Source: Acanthaster planci
Taxonomy: Eukaryota; Echinodermata; Asteroidea; Valvatida; Acanthasteridae
Assembly (NCBI RefSeq): GCF_001949145.1
Contig: NW_019091373.1
Coordinates: forward strand, 196,460 to 239,465
DNA length: 43,006 bases
Reading direction: 5' to 3'
A program made the position numbers and the translations under genes. Every line of letters begins with the position of its first letter. Within the stretch, counting starts at the first letter, position 1. Below are positions 1 to 10,500 of the stretch, one piece after another. The notes beneath the pieces are model-generated. The model was not told where the DNA came from. It saw only the letters and a program-made list of their open reading frames with translations, and made no database searches.

Positions 1-932
1 ATCCTCCGCAGTCAGCAATCTTAGGGATGCACGCTACTGTAGATAGGCCAGTTGCAATCAATGGGAAGGTAGGGCTAAGTCGCGCTTTTCTGGTTGGCTC
101 CTCATTACCCTAATGAGAAGCATTTTTCATGAACAGCATATCCAAACAGGAATGCTTGAATTAAAGAATATTGGATTCAGCAATCTTGGGAAGATTGGGA
201 CGAGGGAGATTCTGTGGTTGGGGTGTCAGGGGGGTAAGATTAGTTTTAAACATATTGCTAAACTGTGGAGGCACTTTGGAAAAAGAAACCTCACAACTTG
301 CAGTCTCTATCCATTTCTAATAAGTCATTTGCGAGTTAAATATGAATAAAATCTGATACACTGAGTTATGAGATTGCACATAAATATAGCAATTTGAATT
401 CCCCAGACTAAAGACACTGCTGCTATTCCTTGGGATTCGGGGCAAAATTTTGCATAGCGACCACATCTGTGTAATGGACTGGTTCCTTTGTGCCCTTCTT
501 ATCCATTGAGAACAGTGTATTGTTCCAAGGCATCTCTTATGTAGCTAAGCAAAAGCTTGCCCCAAATCACAACTTATAGCAACATTGTTTTTAGTATAGG
601 GAATTCAAATTGTTATGCTCACATGAATTTAAAGAACTCAGTGTACCAGATTCTATTCAAATTTAACTCGCAAAAGGTTTATTACAGTTAAACCAGGAGA
701 CTGTCACTCTGTGGAAGAAGTGTTTAGAGATGTGACTGTTGCTTGTCATGATCTTTTTAACTACTTTCACTTGCTCTGTCATGGTCTATTCCCACAGGTG
801 GAAATTCGACCCATGATGTATGTGGCCCTAACCTATGACCACAGACTAATTGACGGCAGAGAGGCAGTGACCTTCCTGAAGAAGATCAAGTCAGCTGTGG
901 AAGACCCCCGAATCCTCCTTCTTGACCTCTAG
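1..932 (+). CDS. DLST: DLST, dihydrolipoamide succinyltransferase (E2 of 2-oxoglutarate dehydrogenase), last two exons
   Basis: Partial gene with its 5' end outside the window. Exons: <1..68 and 798..932 (stop TAG 930-932), separated by a GT-AG intron in phase 0. The first exon reads in frame from base 3 and contains SAILGMH followed by DRPVAINGK. The second starts [20 protein letters not shown] and ends in the family's C-terminal LLLDL. Family knowledge: E2 subunits of 2-oxoacid dehydrogenases form the cubic core of the mitochondrial matrix complex and transfer succinyl from lipoyl to CoA. The HxxxDG motif in DHRLIDG holds the catalytic His and Asp, and both are present. The sequence matches the DLST branch ([18 protein letters not shown]) rather than the pyruvate or branched-chain E2s. 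The lipoyl domain and the rest of the catalytic domain lie upstream. The intron carries a fold-back element (317..686). Confidence 0.96.
317..686. mobile_element. Fold-back MITE-like element, copy 1 (in last DLST intron)
   Basis: The two ends of this interval are imperfect reverse complements over more than 100 bp. The left end carries TTTGCGAGTTAAAT, then AATCTGATACACTGAGTT. The right end, read on the other strand, carries TTTTGCGAGTTAAATTTGAA, then AATCTGGTACACTGAGTT, and both arms continue through CAATTTGAATTCCC. No coding capacity is seen. A second copy at 36691..37026 has the same ends and order, which makes this a dispersed non-autonomous DNA element rather than a chance palindrome. The superfamily is not assignable from what I can see. 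The exact ends are uncertain by about 10 bp. Confidence 0.8.
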
Positions 933-3900
933 GGGAGAAGCACCAACACCTTGGGGAATTTCCACAATCTTTACTTCATCTCTGTCTTAGGCTTTAGGTG
1001 TCAGTTTCCTGGATCCAGCATGCAGATCTGAGATCCCTCAGGTCAACGCAGTTCCACTTTCCACCACAGAAACATCAAACTTTGTCCTACGAAACCAAAT
1101 TTTGTAGTGTTTTCAGTTGGCTACATCAAGTAAATGTTGGAAATGTGGCCCTGGATTTTGAGATGACACAGAAGCCTGAGACAAAGCCAGAATTTGAAAA
1201 CAAAAATAGCCCTAGTTAGTCACAGTCCATAGCTAGTTATTGAGTAGTGCTGACCACCGGCTCTCCCCCACAACTCCCCTTGGCCCAGTTTTACAGAGCT
1301 TCAGGAGAAGCACAACGAGGCAAACTTGCATGCAGTGCAAAGAATCAGTTCATGTCCTAGGCCTCACTGTTCAGCGAGACATTTCTGTGCTTAGCAAAAC
1401 TCTATTCGTCATTGCTCCGTGGAAATTTTTCCTCAATTCGTCTCAGGCTCTGGGTGGGAAGCAGGAGGATGCCAATATATATGTTATCAGTATTTATCTC
1501 GCACTAGCATTTAGGCAAACATGTTGCAAAGGTAGCAAAAGTTACTACTTGACATTTAGACTCACTTCATTGCCAACAGTCTTGAGTATCTGGAATAAGT
1601 CTGTAGATCCAGTTTGAATGTTTAGGGCCTTATATATAGGAGGAATTCAGCCTGTCTTGATACTCTTAAGATTTATGGATCTCCATTCTTTTTCTATTTA
1701 TTTGTAGTGGTGGAGATTTGTAATTTCACATTGAATCATCTTTTGTTCCGTTTTATTTGATGGTTTCTATGCAGAGAAAAATGATTAGACAATCAGGGAT
1801 CTTGTTCCCAAATAATATTTCTGAAAATCCCGAAACATTCTACATTTCCTGGAACCAACCACCCACCTATCCTTGAGTGGATTATTTAGATGACATTTAG
1901 TTAAACTAGACAGAACCTGCATGATAGTGTGCTCTGTTTATGAACCACATGCTTGCATTTATTCCCATGTGAAGCACGGAGCCATTCCACTTCACACTGT
2001 ACAAAACAATTATTTCTTCAAAACGGAAGGGTTTCTTGTCTGACTTAGCGCTGATCAGTTTTGTCATCTTCACACAGAAACAGTATACATTTTTTTTTCT
2101 GAAATTTGTGCAGACCACATTATGGCACACACTGTTTGTACACAAATTTACATTTTGCGTCATCACAAACAACATGTGCACAATTGTCAGTTTTTTCTCC
2201 AATTCTGTCCTCTGTGGCACGTTCCTGTGCTTAGTATGTAGAAGAGTGTTACATCACTGAAACAATCCACTCTTATCAGAAGCGCCTACTTTCTTTGGAA
2301 ACAAATTTCGTGGCAGGTTTATCTATTAAAAAAAATGGAGAGGAAAATTCAAGGAAATAACAACTTAGACGAAGTGGTCGAAGGGCAAGCGAAGTGAGAT
2401 TTATCTGTGGTTATTCTGAAGTGTACCATTGCAGTTGTTCTGATGCATGGAGTCTATAGATTTTCAAAATGAGTGTGATTGAGATAAATTCGTGTCATGA
2501 AACTGATTCTAAGCCTGAGTGTATTTGGGGAACTTTCTGGGGGGAGGGGGACCAGATCTTTTACAGAAACTGTCCACACCTGCAATATGATATGTGTTTT
2601 TTTTCTTGGGATGAGTTATGCAGTGTTAGGTATGTCTTCTTTCGTTTTTACTATGAATATTTAGTGAAACTGAGGGTGCAAATAGACAGAGGCCTATGAG
2701 GATTTTGGTGTGAGCCAGTTTGCCCAAACTGAGAATGGCCATGAAAATGTCACCAGTTTCGCATGAATAATGTTTGCCATGCAAGGCTGACAATGGGATT
2801 GATTAGTTACTACCTTAGCATGACTGAGCTGTTGTCCAAACGTTTCCCAGTTTTAATTCCTTGCAAATTCAATCCACTTGAGATATTGTATATTTTTGGA
2901 TGGGGAAATTCCACCCAAAGTGTTGTTTTGGGGATATGAGCTGTGTAGACCTTTTGACTAGTGATATATAAACGGTCTTAGAATATTTCCCATAATGCTT
3001 TGAGCTTCTTCTTTGTTATCCTCCACAACTGTATCAGGTTTTGGGTGTGGTATTGGCTTATTTGAAAATTGAAGAGGGAAACATTTATTAATTATCCAAA
3101 AGCCTTTTCAATGGAGGGATGGCAAATTTTAGAATTAGAATGGAAATATTACTGCACATTTTTCATCACTATTGGGGGGGTGTGCTTTCCAGTACCACCC
3201 ACCCCTTTGATGTGCCATTGCTATTCATTCGCTTGATGTCCAGGGTATATAAGATGACAAAGTAAGGTCTATTTGAAAAATAAGTGTTGTGGCATTGGAG
3301 AACCTCAATTATCAACTTAATGGCTGGGGAAGTAATTGACACCTTGTTTCTGGCAGCTACCTTTATTTCTCTCATAATCACTATTAAAACGTACTACCTA
3401 AAGTGAAGTGCATTCTAGCTTTTCCTTTTTTCAGCCCATTTTGCTGCCTTGTTTTAAGGTACCAGACCATTTATTCTGTCCATACTTTAAAGAAATTTCT
3501 GTTGATAACTGCCTCAAAGGGTGGAAATGGAATGAAATGCTTCTGGTTAACTGGACTGTCATGAAATGTTGCTGCAAACTTTTTCAAATGAGTTGAAAAG
3601 GTGTTTATGTTTTATTGTAATTTTTTCCCAAAAGGCTGATATGTTATATGTTCTGAGCCACAGTGGACAATTTTTGCTTGATAGTAGACTTCATTGCTGA
3701 TTGTGCAATGTACTATGCGCAGGAAAAAATCCAAGGACCTTAGCAAATTCATTACGAAGGTGAATATGTTGTCCTTGAAGTAGCTCATATTTTCCACATT
3801 AGTCATTTTGACGTGAAGTTTCAGAATTGACATAAATGTTTGGTTTGCTCAGAAATAGGATTTGAAAATAAATCAGATTTTAAAAAATCAGGGTTTTATA

Positions 3901-4300
3901 TGAAAGCCAATGGTATCCTTATTTCCTGAAGGGTGTTTGAAAATACTGTTTTTCATTGAGAGCTCTGTTACTTTTGCCGTGATGTATAAAAAGAAACACC
4001 AGTTGACAAAGTTTACATACATATGGTTTTTAAAATCATTTTGTTCAATCTGCATCAGATCTGGAATGTACTGTTGTTGAGATTAATTATTGATTTGGAC
4101 ATGCGCGGATATGAATGTTGTCTCCGTTAATTTCATGGTGAATGATAAGTCTGTCACAGGGTCTCCAAAGGGAAGAAAATCTTAAAGCTGTTGATGATAA
4201 ACTATATATTGAGAGTCAAACTGGCGATCAGAAGGCACGTTCTAGTTCCAGAAAAAGAGTAACTACTTGTCAAATGGGATGCATCTGAGCAGTCTAGCAC

Positions 4301-4350
4301 GGTTACGAGCAAAGATCGTATAGCGGCGCTATGTAATCTTTGGTTACGAG
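4301..4350. promoter_or_regulatory. Imperfect palindrome flanked by 9-bp direct repeats upstream of MEMO1
   Basis: GGTTACGAG occurs at 4301-4309 and again at 4342-4350. Between them lies an imperfect dyad (4311..4341): AAAGAT, then a TAGCG/CGCTA core, then ATCTTT. It sits about 210-260 bp before the MEMO1 start codon. It could be a compound protein-binding site or the remnant of a small insertion with duplicated flanks. The function is unknown. Confidence 0.4.
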
Positions 4351-4385
4351 TAATTTTTAATGCAGGTCTGCAAAGCGCCCTCTGT

Positions 4386-4393
4386 TGACGTCA
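4386..4393. promoter_or_regulatory. CRE/ATF-type palindrome TGACGTCA in MEMO1 upstream region
   Basis: A perfect 8-bp TGACGTCA, the full cAMP-response-element consensus bound by CREB/ATF bZIP factors, lies 165 bp upstream of the MEMO1 ATG. The surrounding sequence is locally rich in CG dinucleotides and contains repeated CAGCTG E-boxes near 4420 and 4451. Its position is typical of a core promoter CRE. Use in vivo is inferred only. Confidence 0.5.
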
Positions 4394-4557
4394 AAACGAG
4401 CCGGGCATGCGCTGATCAGCTGTCTGCGGTTAACTTCATCATTATCATATCAGCTGCGGCCGAAGGAAAACTCACAACACAAGGAACACTCAAGAAAGGA
4501 GGCATATTTTCGGCGACTGTAAAAATCGCTCAAAAACTGTCCAAGATAGGTTCGAGA

Positions 4558-7500
4558 ATGTCTGTAAGACGTGCAAGCCATGCTGGGTCCTGGTACAGCA
4601 GCTCAGGTTTGAACATGATGGAATTTTTGAGATAAAACTCTTGTGTTTCACCTCGTACTTCCAGACCTAACGTTAGGCTACGTTCACGATCGCAGATTAA
4701 GCGATTCGGGTCATTTGGTGTCAAGGCCACCGTTCACATTTTCCTTTGTTGGTTGCACTAGATTTTGAAGGAATTTAATTTTGTCGGCATTGTTAAACAG
4801 TTAAAAAATAATTATTTGGGATAGAATTCCATCTACGGACGTGGCATGACACCCTGTGCACAGACCTAGTCTTTCAGAAAAATTCTATTTTCCTGGAAAG
4901 ATTGAAAGCAGTAAATGTCCCAAAAAGTCAAATTTAGTAGTTGTGAAAATATTTAGATATCCGGTAAGAGTTTAATATACATGGATATCACTAATTTTCA
5001 GTGGTTTACTAACAATCAGGAAGTGATAACATCCTAAAAAGTCAAATTTAGCAAGGAAAATATTGAAGCCTCAAGTTAGAAAATACTTTTTTCAGGCCAG
5101 TCCCATAGATTTGTCAACTGTGCACTGGGCGTCAAGTGATATGGAACTCTTTCTGAGATATCCATGTAGAAAACACTTCCAACATTTCAGACCAATCTAT
5201 CTCATAGTGGTTTGTGCACAGGCTGGAAAGTAGCAGAGGACTTCATTCCGATGTTTTGGCAAATTTTTGAAAGAATGGAGCACATCACTGGGATTTAATC
5301 ATGCACCTAATCATGCATCATGTCCATTTTAAATAGAATGTCAACTGGCAATACAGTATTAATGGCATATTTGGTTTTAAAGAGGACACTCTTATCTTTC
5401 TGATGTTTCTTGTTCATTATTTTGTTATTAGTGATCAAGAGATATACCCCAGTTCACAGTAGCACTTAAAACAGAAATTGTACCACTTTTCAGAGAAAAA
5501 CAAGAATACTCCGACTCCTTCCTTACATTGTACTTCAACAGTTTGTAGTGCGCAATGCAGGCAGCATCTCCCTTGAAATCAAACTGTAAATGTTTAATTT
5601 GCATTTTGGTATTTCAGGTAGGTCTAGTGATCAGACAAGAAAGTGACATAAGTTATTGCTCGCATAATTTGGGGGGGGGGGCAGGTAGGGGGCAAATTTG
5701 CTACTTGTTCAGGGCAAAATGTTAACTGCACAAGGCTTACTCAAAAAATAACAATATTTGTCCTTGGCCTTGCCTTTCAGAAATATAACCCTGACCATCT
5801 TTGTGAACATAAACACAGACATTGCAGCTGTTTTGATATGTGGCTTTTAAATCACAGAAATTAGTCTTGATTATAAATACAAGTACAATAAGACCCCATC
5901 AGCCAATCAAACAAAACATTGAAACTGACAGGATTGTATAAGCAACACATGTCATTGAGTGCTAAACAATTGCCAGTTTTTGTCATTGTTAAGTTATTGT
6001 TATCCTAAATCACAGAACAAGTTTTGTCGATGAAGCTAAATGAGTGGTTGAGCAGTGCAGCGTCATCAAAGCATTCCCCAGCAAGGGCAATCATTGCTCC
6101 GTAAGTAGTCTCAGTCTTGTCTTGTTGGCACAGCTGAATGTTCCCAAGTTTGGTTGCAATGAGAAAAAAGCCATGGGCAAACACCAAGTTTCATGAAATC
6201 GTGTAGAAGATAAAATAAGAGAAATGTACGACAGCAAGTGACAAAATGACGGATTACAAGTGGAAATGAGAAGAGAGCAAAGTCAGTGGCATGCAGTGAT
6301 GTCACTCCAACCAAGACACAAAAACAACTACCAAGCCTTTAAAAGCAGCCCAGTTCGAGCAGTTTTTAATCATAAATGGTGCCCTTTTTGCATTTGATCA
6401 TGCTGGATAGCCAACGGGCATGCCCCATTGACATCGGACAAAAAGGGGCAACATTATTGCCTGGCCTGCAGGGTCTCTCTGGGCTCATTTTATAGAGCTG
6501 CTTGCTGAACAGAAAATTTGGCTCAGCACACTTTGGCCGAGAACCAGTCACTGGAATTGTACAACGCATGGTATTTGAACTGGTAATCTGCTCTGCTTTG
6601 ATTCAGCAAATATTCTCTGCACCTGGCTAATTCCTGTGTTTGACAGCTTTATGGAATGAACCCAGGGAATGGAGTTGCCATTTTGTTGTCTGTCCTCCAG
6701 AGCTGCCTGTGGATACTTCCTTCACACTGACGGTCAATGATTTCTGTCAAATTCTAGAATTACACTGTACCGGTCATTTGTATCATACCTTGCTTGCTGT
6801 GGCATTCTAGTAATGTATCATTTTGAAATTTTTTTTCTTTCATTTTCATGTTCAGCGCAGCTTTTCCAAGTTGCCAAATTCTGCCCAGTAGCCAAGTAAC
6901 ATTTACCGTTATGAGGTCATTGAGTATGCTGAAAAATATGATGTCATGTGGATAAAAGTTTGCCTAGAACATGGGGTGTAACTAACAAGTCATTGCTGTG
7001 GAATTAATTGTCTAAATTCTCTGGATTCCCAAATCCAAAAGTGCCACATGCATAATGCTTCTGATTTTCATTCAACTAACATGACTGGTTTGGGCAAGTA
7101 ATTTCTTCGTTTGTTTCTAGTCATGCAGGATACTCATATTGTGGAGCATGTGGAGCCCACGCCTATAAACAAATTGATCCAACCAACATGTAAGTACAAA
7201 TGTGCTTTCTGGTATTAACCCTAACCCACTTGGGTCATTTTACCAGGGCACATCCTCAATCCTCCAAATGGTCCAACTTCAAAAACTTCATTCATCCTCT
7301 ATTCTCCAAAATCGTACCTTTATTTGGCTTGTGCACAAATGAAAGGTACCTGAATCTTCAATTCTCCAAAATCCTCTGTGGCCCTACTTTGAGTTTTGTT
7401 TTTGGTCTTTTTTTTTTGTTTTTTGAGGGACGGGAGGGTTGGGCACATCAGGTTGGTTGCTGGGCTGAAGCTGTTTTTTGCAGAGTTGGCTAACGGCTTT

Positions 7501-10500
7501 ACTTTTGTCATAAACAAAGGAGACATGTGTCTTTGTTTTAACACACTGCAGTTGAGGATTGTGTAATTTATGACCAGCAGCAGTGAACTCTGGAGCACAC
7601 TGTCCTTGGGTACATGTATTGTAAACAGTATAATGTGTGACCATATACACCACTATGTGACTGATTTTTAGTACTTCATTCACCAGTCATCCTGAATCCT
7701 CCAAAATCCTCCAAAACCCTCCATCTCTAACAGTTGGACCATTTAAAGTCTTATGCTGCTTTTTGTTTAAACTTACCCATGGAATTTGGGTCATCCATAA
7801 AGTACACATGCAGAGCATTAGTTTTGCTTTTTAATAAGTTGTACATGAAATTACTGTACTTTTTTCACATTCTCTACTTGGTGGAACCAGCTTTGATACA
7901 CCAGAAACTGTTAACATGGTATAATTGGATAAAAACTTGTTGCATACAATTTGTTTGATCAGAATATTTCTTAGCCAGTGCCAATTAAAGAAAAATTAAA
8001 AATGTACTTAAAAAACATGTTTATATGTATGCCAAGGTGTTTATTATTGTAAAGTAGCTAAGGAACAGACACCAGTCAATCGATGTATTCTTCATAACGA
8101 GAAATCTTGGTTCTAATTAACTAGAGAAGTTGGGGGGGGGATTCAAGGATCGCGTAATTTGGATGCCACTTTGTTGTGAAATCCCTTTGAATCATCACAG
8201 GTACCCATAATACACCAATATTTTATGTGGGGTTTTTCTTTTTTTTGTCTTTGTGCAGAAAGCGTGTCTTCATACTTGGACCATCACATCATATGTATCT
8301 CCCTGGCTGTGCTGTCACACGATGTAAAATATACGAGACACCGTTATACAACCTCATTGTAGATACCCAAGGTTAGACATTCGTCAATGTGAAAGTTTGT
8401 AAGATTTTCTGTCTGTCTTCACGTACAGTGTGCTCTGGCATGTGCATGCACAACAGGCTTTTTCACTGTGTCGGGAAATCTTTGAGGACTCGGGAAGGCT
8501 CCTGGCAGAAAAAAAAAATTGCCAACACAATAAATATTGGCTTTCTGCATTCTCTATCAGTGTGTGAAGAACTGTGTCGGGACGGTCCCTTTGAAGTCAT
8601 GAAGATCCAAACTGACGAGGACGAACACAGTATAGAAATGCAGTTGCCTTTCATCGCCAAGGCAATGCAGAGGTAGGTGATGTACGGCCACTTCACTTGT
8701 ACTTGCCTTACTTTCTCCAGGAGTATATGTGTAGATACATACCTCGTACCAGCATCGGTCGGGGAGTAACCTGCTACAGATGAGCATCCCATCTAGGGTA
8801 ATTGAGTTTTCTCTGTTGTTTGTGGCAAAGAACCCGGAGAGATATACCACCCAAAACCACATGAGCTCCAGACAGTCTCTTTTACTAATAGCATCCAAGG
8901 GGGGCTTGCCACATGTGGGTGTGAAAGCAGTGCTTTATTTGTAGGGAGAACGGAGAGATGAAAATGTACCAAACCTGGTACTGTTGAGTCAGACAGCCTG
9001 CGGGGTGAGGATTGGAAGAGTTTTCAATCAGCATCTGCAATTTGGCTGTCTGAATTTGCTGTAAACTAAGCAAACAGTATCGTAATGCCCACAAATTAGA
9101 TGGTATGGTAGAAATGACACTTGAAAAAGTAGACATATTCAAAGTTCTTGGCTGTTGAATATGAGAAAAATAATCTAAGGTTTTTTGCAAGTAATATGCA
9201 GAGAATATCGGATATTTTCATCAGAAATCATGTCTGACTCCTTTTGCCTTAACTTAGTACATTTCTAGCTTATCCATATCTTTTGTGTGTCAGAACAGTT
9301 GTATTCCCTTAGAAGTAGCTTGGCCAACACCGTTTCCTTGGTACTTGCACTTGAGCCTCGTTCCTACTACCTGCTTTTACATTTTAGTTTATTTGTGGAA
9401 CCAAGGAAAGGACGTGACTGCTGCGCTGACAATGATATGACCCCGCGGTTAAACCTTGTAGTGTGATGTGATTTTTATCTTCCACCAACCACAGTAAACA
9501 GGGTCAGTTCACCATAGTGCCTGTCCTGGTAGGCTCATTGATGGCAGAGGGAGAGCAGATGTACGGTCGGCTGTTCAGCAAGTACCTGGCTGACCCTGAG
9601 AACCTCTTCGTCATTTCGTCCGATTTCTGTCACTGGGGTGAGCCCTTCTTTTTTTTTTCTCCAGATTTTTGCTGTGTATAACCTACAGTCTGTTGGTAGT
9701 GTTTTGCCAAGTCTACCAAGTCGTGAAGAGTCGCTCACATGTCATCCAGTCTCCAATGTGTCACCAGCTTTTTAAATGAACTTTAGCAAAAAACTACTCA
9801 TCTGTCACTGTTTCTGCCCTGTTACTGGTGATTTTACCTGCGATGAAGTCGTGGTAAGACGGGACCTCAGCATTGCCCGACAACGCATTTTGACCAATCA
9901 GGTTGAACCATGTTTGAACACGTGAAACAAAATGATACAGTTGATTGGTGAGGATAAGATCGTGTTGTCATCAATGACGTGTCAGTAGGTCCTGGTTGGT
10001 TAGCATTGACTGGTCAGTGAACTTAGCCTTAAACAAACAAAAACTGCGCGTTGGAAAAACTTTGTGTATGCAACCATTGAAATGACTAGAAATTGTCTGA
10101 GATATCAAGTTGTTTCTTTCACAATGTTATGACTGTCTGGATGTTTGTAACTGACATGATATTTTGTTCTTCATGACATCCATAACATGGAATGTTTGCC
10201 TTGTGTCTCCCTACAGGTCAGAGATTCAACTACGTGGACATACATGAACGTCAGTGTCCAATTCACAAATCCATTGAGTCTCTGGATAGAATGGTGAGTT
10301 TTATCATTTACGCACAGTCATTGTGAGTAGAAACCTTAATATGTCATTGTGAGTCGAAACCTTAATCTGCCATGTGTACAGCTATTACTGTCCAGTACTA
10401 TGCTTCATGGAGGAAATGGCACACCGCTGGGCATGAATGTCACTTGTTCGTAATGTGTTTTACACGACACCAGACTAAATCCCTGCTCACCTGAATAAAT

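Larger units (their letters stand above)
933..4557. other. Intergenic region DLST-MEMO1 (DLST 3' UTR at left, MEMO1 promoter/5' UTR at right)
   Basis: No exon-like coding segment was recognised. The left part should hold the DLST 3' UTR, but I see no clear AATAAA within a few hundred bases of the stop, so its end cannot be placed. Open frames here, including one of 125 codons at 1240..1617, lack recognisable homology and flanking splice logic. The AT-rich middle (about 2300 to 4250) shows nothing I can name. The right 250 bp become richer in CG dinucleotides and contain the promoter-like signals listed separately. Confidence 0.6.

Noticed and set aside
1240-1617. 125-codon open frame downstream of DLST
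   Set aside because: Lies where the DLST 3' UTR is expected, has no homology I recognise and no start context of note.
4917-5070. Repeated AAAAAGTCAAATTTAG about 115 bp apart in MEMO1 intron 1
   Set aside because: Only two short AT-rich matches with no extension; likely chance or a very decayed repeat.
9890-9955. Short inverted repeat ACCAATCA/TGATTGGT in MEMO1 intron 6
   Set aside because: Arms are only about 10-12 bp and CCAAT-like words are common in AT-rich DNA; not strong enough for an element call.
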